Assembly: GCA_905373835.1 (NCBI GenBank)
Contig: CAJPUN010000008.1
Span: 1-31,454, forward strand
Length of the DNA: 31,454 bases
Direction of reading: 5' to 3'
Origin: Candidatus Saccharimonadota bacterium
GTDB lineage: Bacteria; Patescibacteriota; Saccharimonadia; Saccharimonadales; Saccharimonadaceae
Positions 16,527-27,106 of the stretch are shown piece after piece; position 1 is the first letter of the stretch, and every line of letters begins with the position of its first letter. Both the position numbers and the translations under genes were made by a program. Below the pieces are notes generated by a model. That model was not told the DNA's origin. It did not search any database and worked only from the letters and a program-made list of their open reading frames with translations.

Positions 16527-19642
<3,116 letters not shown>

Positions 19643-19689
19643 TCCTTGTCTACGATGCTAATGCTTGCATTGGTGGCGTGGATGAGGTA

Positions 19690-19741
19690 GACTTAACTAG
19701 TGATTGGTGTATATCACCACTGTCAATCGTTGACACGTACA
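19690..19741 (+). other. 3' strand of 23S processing stem
   Basis: Partner of 16474-16522, between 23S and 5S, so the 5S is released from the same precursor by cleavage here. Confidence 0.8.
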
Positions 19742-19822
19742 TACCATACCGTGCAGATGGACATCGAAGCAGGGGTTTGGCCCACCGAGGAAATATATCG
19801 GAACCAAGCGTCTAAACCCCCA

Positions 19823-19933
19823 CTTCGGTGCCCATGGCGAGGAGGAAACACCTGTTCTCATTCCGAACACAGAAGTTAAGCTCCCCAGCGGCGATTATAC
19901 TGCTTTTAGTGGGAAACTAGCACGGTGCCGAAT
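19823..19933 (+). rRNA. rrf: 5S ribosomal RNA
   Basis: About 111 nt. The terminal helix pairs TTCGGTGCC (19824-19832) with GGTGCCGAA (19924-19932). The loop A/B region has CACCTGTTCTCATTCCGAAC and ACAGAAGTTAAGC, the usual 5S core. Exact ends are uncertain by a few bases. Confidence 0.93.
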
Positions 19934-19936
19934 TAT

Positions 19937-19967
19937 ATAAAAGCCATCCGAATAGGGTGGCTTTTAT
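19937..19967 (+). terminator. Intrinsic terminator of 23S-5S
   Basis: A 13-bp stem (19937-19949 with 19955-19967, one G-U) and a 5-nt loop immediately after 5S. The T-tract is partly inside the stem, followed by CTTT. Confidence 0.85.
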
Positions 19968-20110
19968 CTTTGGAAATGATTTTTATCAATGACTTGATGC
20001 TTGCCAGTATGGTTTGCTGAAATGTGATGCTAATATATTTCAGACGATACTTTGGCCGCGCATTGCTACTTTCATCAACATGCTGGTGTCTTTTGTCGGT
20101 GAGACGTAAC

Positions 20111-20410
20111 AGAGGTTGAGAAGTAACGGATTCGACAGTGGTCATAGGTGCGAAGTTTGCTACTTGCTTGCAAAATCCAGAGAGATTTATATGGAGCACC
20201 TAAGCAACAGAAACTAGGAGCAGCAACATGCTAGTCAGAAGCTCTTAGCGAATACAATGCGAAGTGTAACCCAGAATACTTGATAGAGCAAACCAGCCAG
20301 AGCTATGAGAGCGGCAAGACAGAAGAAGCGGCACGAACGCTTGGCTACATGGCTGGACGCTAGAAGGGCTTGAGGCACTGAAGTTGGCAGAAGAAGTCGA
20401 GCAAGAATAG
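20111..20410 (+). pseudogene. Ambiguous locus: decayed small gene or structured RNA
   Basis: From GTG 20148 the frame reads VRSLLLACKIQRDLYGAPKQ..., meets TAG at 20232, continues in the same frame as SEALSEYNAKCNPEYLIEQT and on to LGYMAGR, meets TAG at 20361, and then a shifted frame from 20363 gives EGLEALKLAEEVEQE with stop at 20408. The segments look protein-like, which suggests a gene broken by a nonsense change and a frameshift. On the other hand, ACGGATTCGACAG at 20126-20138 is the typical tmRNA 5' motif, and stems AGGTGC/GCACCT (20145-20202) and CCAGCCA/TGGCTGG (20293-20356) exist, yet no T-arm or CCA end follows. A terminator lies right after. I cannot decide between these. Confidence 0.3.
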
Positions 20411-20434
20411 CGTTATTTTAATTAAAATGAGCAC

Positions 20435-20469
20435 AAACCAGCTTATCACAGAGATGAGGCTGGTTTTTT
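20435..20469 (+). terminator. Intrinsic terminator after the ambiguous locus
   Basis: AAACCAGC (20435-20442) pairs with GCTGGTTT (20459-20466), 16-nt loop, then T residues. It shows that a transcript from the left is ended here. Confidence 0.7.
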
Positions 20470-20545
20470 GCTGTACAAATTGCCAAAGTAGGTGCATTTT
20501 CTATAAAATTCAGAACGTTTTTCGTACAAATGTACCATTCTATTG

Positions 20546-20551
20546 TATAAT
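20546..20551 (+). promoter_or_regulatory. -10 box of the following gene
   Basis: A perfect TATAAT about 120 nt upstream of the next start. The -35 region is not clear (TTCGTA at 20521 with a 19-nt spacer). Confidence 0.4.
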
Positions 20552-20673
20552 CTCTAGAGAGGGGTGCTTACTCTGCGACTTGGCGTGGCTTGGGCGAGTG
20601 GAGCACCGCCGCGGGTGGGTAGTTATTAGTATACAGTGACGACGTGATAACCATAACCAAAAGGAGTGTTCTT

Positions 20674-21402
20674 ATGACAGAACAACGACCACCATCAATC
20701 AAGTACCGCTATGGTGAGCCACCAATTCATTCGGCGGGCGACATATTGTATTATGACAAGGTGATCACTCGGCAGCAGAGAGTATTTGCTGCGCCAGCTG
20801 GCAGTAACCCGTATGGCCAAGAGGCGCTCGTTACTGGCTCAGATGGAATGCAAATTGATATAGAGCGAGAAGCTCGACTGTTGCCACAAGACGGGCATAA
20901 TAGGCTCTATACGCTATATGCACCAGAGGTTGGGGCGGCGCTGACAATTAGCCATGAGCACGGTATTGGCTTGCTCTACCCCTGTATTTCAGATAAGGAT
21001 GGCCAGCCAGTCGTCCAGAGAACAGCGAGCAATGCAATAAAGACCCATGCAGTTGATATGACACAGCTTCCTGATGCGCGGTTTATTACGCTTGGAGAGC
21101 CGTATATCTCACTCACAGATCCACAGCATCACCATGCTGCGCTGAGCATTGTACCAGAGCAAGTGGGCGTCTTTGGTATTGGCACGGCAGGAGGTGTTGG
21201 GAGTGAGATGGGTATGATTCAAGATGATGCGTCACCTGGTGCGAAGAACGTTATGAATGTACTATACCCACAACTTGTAAAAGGGTATGAGGCCCTCCAG
21301 CGGCGTCATAGCAGTGAGCGACAGCGTAATGAGCGCCCTCAAAGACTTGGCCAGATTAGTTGTATTGCGGCGGCCCAACGCAGCGGGTCTGGCTGGTTCT
21401 AA
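20674..21402 (+). CDS. Hypothetical soluble protein
   Basis: A 242-residue protein with no signal peptide, membrane helix or family I recognise. The N-terminus is MTEQRPPSIKYRYGEPPIHS. The middle carries EVGAALTISHEHGIGLLYPC, the later part a Gly-rich GVFGIGTAGGVGSEMG, and the C-terminus is basic and Gln/Arg-rich. The start at 20674 was chosen because AAAGGAG lies 9 nt upstream; the in-frame GTG at 20644 has none. It stands alone, between its own promoter and a strong terminator. The HEHG histidines could bind metal, but that is speculation. Confidence 0.72.
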   Translation: MTEQRPPSIKYRYGEPPIHSAGDILYYDKVITRQQRVFAAPAGSNPYGQEALVTGSDGMQIDIEREARLLPQDGHNRLYTLYAPEVGAALTISHEHGIGLLYPCISDKDGQPVVQRTASNAIKTHAVDMTQLPDARFITLGEPYISLTDPQHHHAALSIVPEQVGVFGIGTAGGVGSEMGMIQDDASPGAKNVMNVLYPQLVKGYEALQRRHSSERQRNERPQRLGQISCIAAAQRSGSGWF

Positions 21403-21433
21403 ACCCAACAAATAGCAAAGCACTTTCAATATT

Positions 21434-21466
21434 AAAAACAACCCTGTATGTACAGGGTTGTTTTTT
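21434..21466 (+). terminator. Strong intrinsic terminator
   Basis: Near-perfect inverted repeat AAAAACAACCCTGTA/TACAGGGTTGTTTTT followed by T residues, 32 nt after the stop. Confidence 0.88.
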
Positions 21467-21608
21467 CATTCTCGAATCTCGCAGCAAACGAGAATTGTTG
21501 TGGTGGACCTTGGTGGAAACGACCCAAACCAAAGCTAATACTTAGTATATAGCATAGGCGTCTTAAATGCAATACCAATAATGCAATCTGAAAATGCTCA
21601 TGTAAACG

Positions 21609-21637
21609 TTGACAAAACATATACAGTATGCTATATT
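21609..21637 (+). promoter_or_regulatory. Strong promoter of the KGG-protein gene
   Basis: Consensus -35 TTGACA (21609-21614), 17-nt spacer, -10 TATATT (21632-21637) preceded by TGC. Just downstream lies the inverted repeat ATGATA-CA-TATCAT (21644-21657), a possible operator. The rest of the 21403-21734 gap holds only the terminator and this promoter. Confidence 0.75.
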
Positions 21638-21734
21638 TAAATCATGATACATATCATATATGGTATGTAGCGAGGATTTGCTGGCCTACACTGGCAACGT
21701 ACCTCTGATAAATATATAAATAAGGAGTAACCCT

Positions 21735-21974
21735 ATGGCGGGAACAAAAGCTGGCGGCCTGAAGGCTGCGCAAAAAAACATCTCTAAAGACCCTAACTTC
21801 TACGCCAAGATTGGTGCCAAGGGTGGCAAGAATGGCCGTACTGGCGGCTTTGCGGCCAACCCACAACTTGCTCGTGTGGCTGGCGCTAAGGGCGGCCGAA
21901 TCTCTCGCCGCACCAAAAAGGCCGACGATGCTACCGCGGCTGCTCCACAAGCGGACGTCGCACTCGCCGCCTAG
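21735..21974 (+). CDS. KGG-motif small protein with C-terminal ALAA
   Basis: A 79-residue basic protein rich in Gly, Ala and Lys. It contains two GAKGG motifs (GAKGGKNGRTGGFAANPQ and AGAKGGRISRR), as in the KGG/stress-induced repeat family (PF10685, YciG type), usually linked to stress responses and perhaps nucleic-acid binding. A strong promoter, a good ribosome binding site (AAGGAG) and a perfect terminator point to high expression. The last residues are ADVALAA, like the tmRNA tag end, so the protein may be a natural ClpXP substrate with a short life. Function in this lineage is not known. Confidence 0.83.
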   Translation: MAGTKAGGLKAAQKNISKDPNFYAKIGAKGGKNGRTGGFAANPQLARVAGAKGGRISRRTKKADDATAAAPQADVALAA

Positions 21975-21994
21975 AGCTGGCGTAAGCGCTGCTC

Positions 21995-22027
21995 AAAACA
22001 CCTCCCATATAGCTGGGAGGTGTTTTT
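21995..22027 (+). terminator. Perfect 13-bp intrinsic terminator
   Basis: AAAACACCTCCCA (21995-22007), loop TATAGC, TGGGAGGTGTTTT (22014-22026), then T. It lies 20 nt after the stop. Confidence 0.9.
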
Positions 22028-22169
22028 GGGTGCTGGGGGTTTGCAGCTTTCTTGCGTGGTGGCTTTGCATTGCTGCTATGGCTGTCTGAGCGACATTCTC
22101 CTGCATTGTGCTGGTGAGAGCGAAGTAGCGATCGGTGCGCGAGAATTACTGCGGCAATTAAGGCTCGCA

Positions 22170-22685
22170 TTATATTATCGTGCTTTTTACAACATAACGT
22201 CGGAGTTGGCAGGTAGTGGCGTTGTTGGCGTGCCAGTGGGTGAAGCAGGCAAGGCAGGTGTATGTGCCGTCACTGCGCTGCAGGCCAGTCGCGTTGCAGT
22301 GTGGGCAGCGCGAGCGGGCGTGGAGCCAGTCGCGGTAGGTGTCGAGCGCAGATTCGATGAGTTCGTCGTCGACCGTCACTTGCCAGCCAGCCCCAACTCG
22401 GCAGCCGGCATTCCATGCCGCGCGCTCCATTGCAACGAGCTGCACATCGCGCGCATAGCCGCAGTGCCCAAGGAGCGCATGGCCATACTCGTGGAGGAGG
22501 TAGGCAGTGGCCTGGGCATCGTGCGGATCGTAATGAACGGTGCGGCTTGGGTAATGCCAATGAAAATGGCTGCTTGAGCGAAAAGTAAGTGGCGCAAGGC
22601 CCGACGCATGGGCGTGCTGAGTGAGGTAGGGGATGAGCTGATCGAGTAGCATACGTGGTAGCGATATAGACACGTCTATCGGCAT
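22170..22685 (-). CDS. Zincin-like metallopeptidase with C-terminal zinc ribbon
   Basis: A 171-residue protein (178 if the TTG at 22706 is used). The metallopeptidase motif HEYGHALLGH (residues 65-74), then ERAAWNAG about 20 residues later, resembles the ImmA/IrrE-type minimal zincin layout. The C-terminal CPHC...CLAC (Cys127, 130, 144, 147) forms a zinc ribbon. ImmA-like peptidases cleave repressors or other regulators; the ribbon may bind nucleic acid or another protein. No helix-turn-helix gene stands next to it. It is convergent with the KGG gene and divergent from the LPQTG gene. Neither start has a Shine-Dalgarno; ATG 22685 was preferred as the standard codon. Confidence 0.78.
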   Translation of the reverse strand: MPIDVSISLPRMLLDQLIPYLTQHAHASGLAPLTFRSSSHFHWHYPSRTVHYDPHDAQATAYLLHEYGHALLGHCGYARDVQLVAMERAAWNAGCRVGAGWQVTVDDELIESALDTYRDWLHARSRCPHCNATGLQRSDGTYTCLACFTHWHANNATTCQLRRYVVKSTII

Positions 22686-22893
22686 GCGAACCAGCGAGCG
22701 AAACAATGATTACTTCGCATAATTTGACAGAGGTAGAGATTATGATTTGTTCGTATATTGTACGTGCCATGATTAGTGTAGCACAGCGCGCTCGCGATGC
22801 CTAGTGGGTGGTGCGAAGTATCGATGCGTGGTGGGCTTTGAGAAGGGTGGAGCGAGAGGTGTGGCACAATAGGTGATTTGTATAGCTCATGCG

Positions 22894-22922
22894 TTGCGTT
22901 TTGCGATCGATTACGGTATAAT
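22894..22922 (+). promoter_or_regulatory. Promoter of the LPQTG-protein gene
   Basis: -35 TTGCGT (22894-22899), 17-nt spacer, -10 TATAAT (22917-22922). The start codon is 30 nt downstream. Confidence 0.7.
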
Positions 22923-22952
22923 AGAAAGAGTAACGTAAACGAAGGTTTGGCA

Positions 22953-23501
22953 ATGAAGCAGCAAGGATCAATTATCGGATACGTCGTCGTCGGGACAGTG
23001 CTAACACTCGCACTGGTTGGCGGGGTCTTAATCGTCAAAAATAGCCACAACAGCAACGCCCGGCAAGTGGCAAGCACTACCACCACTGACGCTAAGAAAA
23101 AGGAATCAACCCAGAGCAATAAGAGCGCCAACGACAAGCTAGTCGATAGCCTTAACAGCAAATCAACAGAGGCCAGCAAGAGCAAAGAGACGAAAGAAAC
23201 TCAGTCACAAGACAAGAAAAACACTACGTCAACTGCAACCAATGGTGCAACCAGCGGCGCATCGAGCACGACTGCGCAAAGCCAAAGCCAATCAACTCAG
23301 TCTACTCAGTCTCAAAGCTCAAGCACGCCTGCTGCAACGCCTTCGACTAGCTCCAGCACTCCTTCGCAAACTCAATCTACCCAGCAAGTGAGCGCCTTGC
23401 CGCAAACCGGCCCAGCCGAGAGCCTGGCAGCCGTTGTGGCGGTGAGTAGCCTAGCTGGCGTAGCACTGGCCTATCGCAAGTCGCGCACACCCGCGCTGTA
23501 A
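22953..23501 (+). CDS. LPQTG cell-surface protein with Ser/Thr/Gln-rich stalk
   Basis: A 182-residue surface protein. Residues 8-29 form an N-terminal hydrophobic helix (signal anchor). Residues about 35-145 are a low-complexity Ser/Thr/Gln/Lys stalk. Then comes LPQTG (149-153), a hydrophobic segment (about 158-173) and the basic tail YRKSR. This matches the sortase sorting signal of Gram-positive-type cell walls, with Gln at the variable position. Saccharibacteria live attached to actinobacterial hosts, so a projecting surface fibre is a reasonable role, but that is inference. No sortase gene is in the window. ATG at 22953 follows GAAGG at a usable distance. Confidence 0.8.
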   Translation: MKQQGSIIGYVVVGTVLTLALVGGVLIVKNSHNSNARQVASTTTTDAKKKESTQSNKSANDKLVDSLNSKSTEASKSKETKETQSQDKKNTTSTATNGATSGASSTTAQSQSQSTQSTQSQSSSTPAATPSTSSSTPSQTQSTQQVSALPQTGPAESLAAVVAVSSLAGVALAYRKSRTPAL

Positions 23502-23542
23502 GATATACAACATCGACGCTGTTTCATCAACAGCACGATAAC

Positions 23543-23565
23543 TACCCCTGTGCAAAGCAGGGGTA
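23543..23565 (+). terminator. Hairpin terminator of the LPQTG gene
   Basis: TACCCCTG/CAGGGGTA with a 7-nt loop. The T-tract is poor. Confidence 0.6.
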
Positions 23566-23907
23566 ATTGTCATTTGAGAGAGGTAATATAGATGTTGTGA
23601 TTGTAGCATCGTTGTGCATATAACTGCATGATAGTTTGTGCTATATATAACATGAGTGAGAGGAGCAGGCCGAGGCAAGGGGCTTGGCGTTCTCAGACTG
23701 CTGAGCCAAAGCCCTTAAATCTTATGTGTGACCTGGAGATACAACAGCAAACCTATCGCATAAGAGAATATCTAGAGGCTAGCAACTGAGGAGTGGGTAA
23801 GGTCTGTTATTCACCGGGGTGGAGTGCTTTTGGTGCGATGAGTGTGCTGTGTGGGCTATCTGTTTGGATTGATTATTTGTAGAGGTGAGACTGAGGAGCT
23901 TCAGGTT
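23566..23907. other. Intergenic region before rpsA
   Basis: About 340 nt holding one short candidate gene (23652-23789) and otherwise nothing I recognise. It ends at the rpsA promoter. Confidence 0.45.
23652..23789 (+). CDS. Possible 45-residue leaderless small protein
   Basis: It reads MSERSRPRQGAW... and ends in LEIQQQTYRIREYLEASN, a charged, probably helical C-terminal half. A -10-like TATATA preceded by TGC ends 4 nt before the ATG, like the other leaderless genes in the window. Nothing else supports it, and a frame of this size can occur by chance. Confidence 0.3.
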   Translation: MSERSRPRQGAWRSQTAEPKPLNLMCDLEIQQQTYRIREYLEASN

Positions 23908-23936
23908 TTGACGCTTGCAGCGACTTTGTGTATAAT
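23908..23936 (+). promoter_or_regulatory. Strong promoter of rpsA
   Basis: -35 TTGACG (23908-23913), 17-nt spacer, perfect -10 TATAAT (23931-23936). In the 75-nt leader, CGTCGC/GCGACG (about 23950-23967) forms a hairpin that could take part in S1 autoregulation. Confidence 0.8.
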
Positions 23937-24011
23937 ACAGAGGAATGGTGCGTCGCGATATGGCGACGTGTCTCACAATATAATTAATAAGAGGAGTCTG
24001 TATCAAGACTT

Positions 24012-25076
24012 ATGGCAACACAAGCCTTAACAATGGATGATTTGCTCGCTGGCGACGGCGTCAAGCAACTAGTAACCGGCGAGGTCGTAACTGGCCGCGT
24101 ATTATCGGTGCGCAAACGAGATGTATTAGTAGACCTAGGCCCACAGGGGGTTGGCTATGTGCCACGGCGCGAGATTGGCCCGGCTAAGACGCTAGCAGTT
24201 GGTGATGAAGTAACAGCCAGTGTGGTAGATAGCGAGCTGGAGAATGGCTATAGCCTGCTGAGCCTGCGCAAAGCAGCCAAGGACCGTGGCTGGGAAGAAG
24301 CAATGGCTAAGCTGGATGCTGGCGAGATCATCGAGGTAGCGCCATACGACGCTAACCGCGGTGGTATGCTGGTTGAGTACGAAGGCGTGCGAGGCTTTTT
24401 GCCAGTGTCGCAACTGTCGGCCGAGCACTACCCACGGGTGGGTGGTGCCGATAAGGATGAGATCTTGGCACGGCTCAACACTCTGGTGGGCCAGACGCTC
24501 AAGGTGCGCATCCTCGACTGTGACCGCAAGGCCAACAAGCTGATCTTTAGCGAGAAGGAAGCCATCAAGGATGGCCTGGCGGCTCACTTTGAGAAGCTCA
24601 AGGTTGGCGACACCGTCAAGGGTGTCGTGACTGGTGTGGTGGACTTCGGTGTCTTCGTGAATGTCGAAGGGATTGAGGGGCTCATCCACATCTCAGAGAT
24701 TAGTTGGGAGCGCGTCAACAACCCAGCCGACTATGTGAAGGTGGGCCAGAGCGTTGAGGCGAAGATTATCAGCATCGACAAAGATCGCCTAAGCCTAAGT
24801 ATGAAGCAGCTCACCAAGGATCCATGGCTTGATGAGGTGGATCAATTCACCAAGGGCCAGACCATCGAGGGTACAGTCACGCGCATTACCCCATATGGTG
24901 CCTTTGTCCAGATTAGCCCAGCAGTTGAAGCGCTGGTGCACGTGAGCGAGCTGGGTAGCGGTGGTGCCGACCCAGAGAAGGTCTTTACCCTCAATGAGCG
25001 CAAGAGCTTTGTCATTCTCGACATCGACAAAGATGCGCACAAAGTGAGCCTAAGCCTCGCTGAAAAGAAAAAATAA
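24012..25076 (+). CDS. rpsA: 30S ribosomal protein S1, four-domain form
   Basis: A 354-residue protein with four S1 RNA-binding domains: about 20-88, 102-178, 196-264 and 280-350. The third (GDTVKGVVTGVVDFGVFVNVEG...GLIHISEIS) is the best match to consensus. S1 helps mRNA bind the 30S subunit. E. coli S1 has six domains; four-domain S1 is usual in Gram-positive bacteria and other lineages. The start at 24012 (MATQALTMDDLL) has AGGAG about 13 nt upstream. infB follows after 52 nt, and both serve translation initiation. The many leaderless genes in this window would rely less on S1; this is an inference. Confidence 0.92.
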   Translation: MATQALTMDDLLAGDGVKQLVTGEVVTGRVLSVRKRDVLVDLGPQGVGYVPRREIGPAKTLAVGDEVTASVVDSELENGYSLLSLRKAAKDRGWEEAMAKLDAGEIIEVAPYDANRGGMLVEYEGVRGFLPVSQLSAEHYPRVGGADKDEILARLNTLVGQTLKVRILDCDRKANKLIFSEKEAIKDGLAAHFEKLKVGDTVKGVVTGVVDFGVFVNVEGIEGLIHISEISWERVNNPADYVKVGQSVEAKIISIDKDRLSLSMKQLTKDPWLDEVDQFTKGQTIEGTVTRITPYGAFVQISPAVEALVHVSELGSGGADPEKVFTLNERKSFVILDIDKDAHKVSLSLAEKKK

Positions 25077-25128
25077 CCAGTAAATTACAAGAGATGACCG
25101 GCTGTGGCCGGCAGAAAGGAGTGTGTAT

Positions 25129-26904
25129 ATGAGTCAGTCTGAAAAAGTGTTGGTCATTGCCGATTCGATCACTGTTGGTGAGCTGGCCCAAACCCTGAAT
25201 CTGCCGGTCACAAAGCTGATTGGCGAGCTCTTCAAGAATGGCTTTACCGTGACGATCAATCAGCGGATTGATTTTGAGATCGCTGAGATTATCGTGGAGG
25301 AGCTGGGCCTGGCAGTGACGCTGCAGCGCAAAGCCGCCGAGCAGCATACTGTGCAGCATCTGCATAAACCGTCGAGCAATGCTGTACCACGCCCGCCAAT
25401 TGTGGCGGTGATGGGGCATGTTGACCACGGCAAGACAACGCTGCTCGACACCATCCTCAAGATGAAGACAGTTGCTGGTGAGGCTGGTGGTATTACCCAG
25501 CACATTAGTGCCTACCAAGCCCAAAAGGGTGGCCGCACGATGACGTTACTCGACACTCCTGGCCACGAGGCCTTTGCGGCGCTACGCCAGCACGGTGCAG
25601 CACTGACCGATGTGGTGGTGATCGTTGTGGCGGCCGACGACGGCGTCAAGCCGCAGACGGTGGAGGCAATCCGTTTTGCGCGCGATGCCAATGCCAAGAT
25701 TATCGTTGCCATCAACAAGATCGACAAAGACACCGCCAACCCTGATATGGTCAAAGCTCAGCTTGCGAGCGAGCACCACCTCAACCCTGAGGAGTGGGGT
25801 GGCGATACCATTATGGTGCCGATTAGCGCTAAGACTGGCCAGAATATTGATAAGTTGCTTGATACCATCCTGCTCGTAGCTGATATGGAAGAGCTCCGCG
25901 CCGATACGGATGTGCCAGCTGAGGGGCTCGTTATCGAGGCGCATATGGAGAAGGGTCGTGGCTCGGTGGTGAACTTGCTTATCGAGCAGGGCCGCTTGGC
26001 ACCGGGACATTTCCTCGTGGCAGGGCAGGCCTATGGCAAGGTGCGTACTTTGCTCGATTACACTGGTACGCCTATCAAGGCAGCTACGCCTGCTACGCCA
26101 GTGACGGTGACGGGCTTTAAAGAATTACCACAGTTTGGTGATATCTTCACAGTGGTCAAAAATGAGAAGGAAGCTCGCCTGGCGGTGCAAAAGGCTAAGC
26201 TCGACCAAGCGCGCAATGCCGCCACCACTAATGTGACTGGTGCAGACTTGCTCAAGCTGATGACGCAGAAGCACGATGCTCAGGAATTTGATGTTATCGT
26301 CAAGGCCGATGTACAGGGGTCGCTTACCTCGGTGATGGATAGCTTGCGCCTGGTGGAGACGGGCGGGGCGATCACGCTGCGGATCATTGGCCATGGCGTG
26401 GGCAATATTACTGAGAGCGATGTGCGCCTGGCGGGTAGTAGTAATGCAATTATCTACGGCTTTAATGTCGACCTGCCGCCAGCTGTCAAGCGCCTAGCAA
26501 TGCGCGACAAAGTGACGGTGCGCCGCTACCAAGTGATCTACGAGCTGCTCGACGATGCACGTAGCAGCATGGAAGCACTGCTTGCACCAGAGGTGGTGGA
26601 GACGGAGATTGGCCAGCTAGAGATTAAGGGCGTCTTCCGGACGATGCGCGATGCGGTTATCGCCGGCGGGCAAGTAACGAAGGGCAAGGTGACAGCAGGG
26701 CTACTGGCCCGTGTGATGCGCGGCGAGGAGCAAATCGCCGAAGTCACAGTGGCCAGCGTGCAGCGCCAGCAGCAAGAAGCCAAGGAAGTCTTTGAGGGTG
26801 AGCTCTGTGGCCTCAACCTCACAACCAGCAAGAAGCTCCAGCTCGAGATTGGCGATACCCTCGAGTTCTTCACCCGCGAGTTGGTGAAGCGTACGCTGCA
26901 GTAG
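25129..26904 (+). CDS. infB: Translation initiation factor IF-2, short form
   Basis: A 591-residue GTPase that brings initiator tRNA to the 30S subunit and promotes 50S joining. There is a short N-terminal IF2N-like domain (about 1-62), then the G domain with G1 GHVDHGKTT (96-104), G3 DTPGH (142-146) and G4 NKID (196-199), then domains II, III and IV, the last ending in EIGDTLEFF. The long variable N-terminal extension of E. coli IF-2 (890 residues) is absent, in line with a reduced genome. The ATG at 25129 is 7 nt after AAAGGAG; the GTG two codons upstream overlaps the site. Confidence 0.96.
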   Translation: MSQSEKVLVIADSITVGELAQTLNLPVTKLIGELFKNGFTVTINQRIDFEIAEIIVEELGLAVTLQRKAAEQHTVQHLHKPSSNAVPRPPIVAVMGHVDHGKTTLLDTILKMKTVAGEAGGITQHISAYQAQKGGRTMTLLDTPGHEAFAALRQHGAALTDVVVIVVAADDGVKPQTVEAIRFARDANAKIIVAINKIDKDTANPDMVKAQLASEHHLNPEEWGGDTIMVPISAKTGQNIDKLLDTILLVADMEELRADTDVPAEGLVIEAHMEKGRGSVVNLLIEQGRLAPGHFLVAGQAYGKVRTLLDYTGTPIKAATPATPVTVTGFKELPQFGDIFTVVKNEKEARLAVQKAKLDQARNAATTNVTGADLLKLMTQKHDAQEFDVIVKADVQGSLTSVMDSLRLVETGGAITLRIIGHGVGNITESDVRLAGSSNAIIYGFNVDLPPAVKRLAMRDKVTVRRYQVIYELLDDARSSMEALLAPEVVETEIGQLEIKGVFRTMRDAVIAGGQVTKGKVTAGLLARVMRGEEQIAEVTVASVQRQQQEAKEVFEGELCGLNLTTSKKLQLEIGDTLEFFTRELVKRTLQ

Positions 26905-26983
26905 TGGGCTGGGTAGTACTTTATAGTGCAGAATCTCGGTGTATTTATATTGAGTGATAACTCTGTTTTTACTAATGGTGTAT

Positions 26984-27017
26984 AAAACTCGCTATGGGGT
27001 GATGGCGGGTTTTTTTG
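26984..27017 (+). terminator. Intrinsic terminator of infB
   Basis: AAAACTCGC (26984-26992) pairs with GCGGGTTTT (27005-27013) and is followed by more T residues. Confidence 0.85.
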
Positions 27018-27037
27018 AGATTGGGGTATCTCCCTCA

Positions 27038-27066
27038 TTGACACATCACCTCTGTTGTGGTAGGAT
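27038..27066 (+). promoter_or_regulatory. Promoter of the repeat-protein gene
   Basis: Consensus -35 TTGACA (27038-27043), 17-nt spacer, -10 TAGGAT (27061-27066) preceded by TGG. Confidence 0.65.
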
Positions 27067-27106
27067 GTGGGCAGAATGTATAAGGAAAGAAATTAGGACG
27101 GGTAGT

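Noticed and set aside
19933..20199. 88-residue minus-strand frame after 5S
   Set aside because: It overlaps the 5S terminator and the ambiguous plus-strand locus, has no ribosome site, and looks random.
20126..20469. Second tmRNA, because of the ACGGATTCGACAG motif
   Set aside because: No T-arm, no CCA, and no sequence that pairs with the 5' end was found up to the terminator. A full tmRNA exists at 3902-4302. Kept only as an ambiguous locus.
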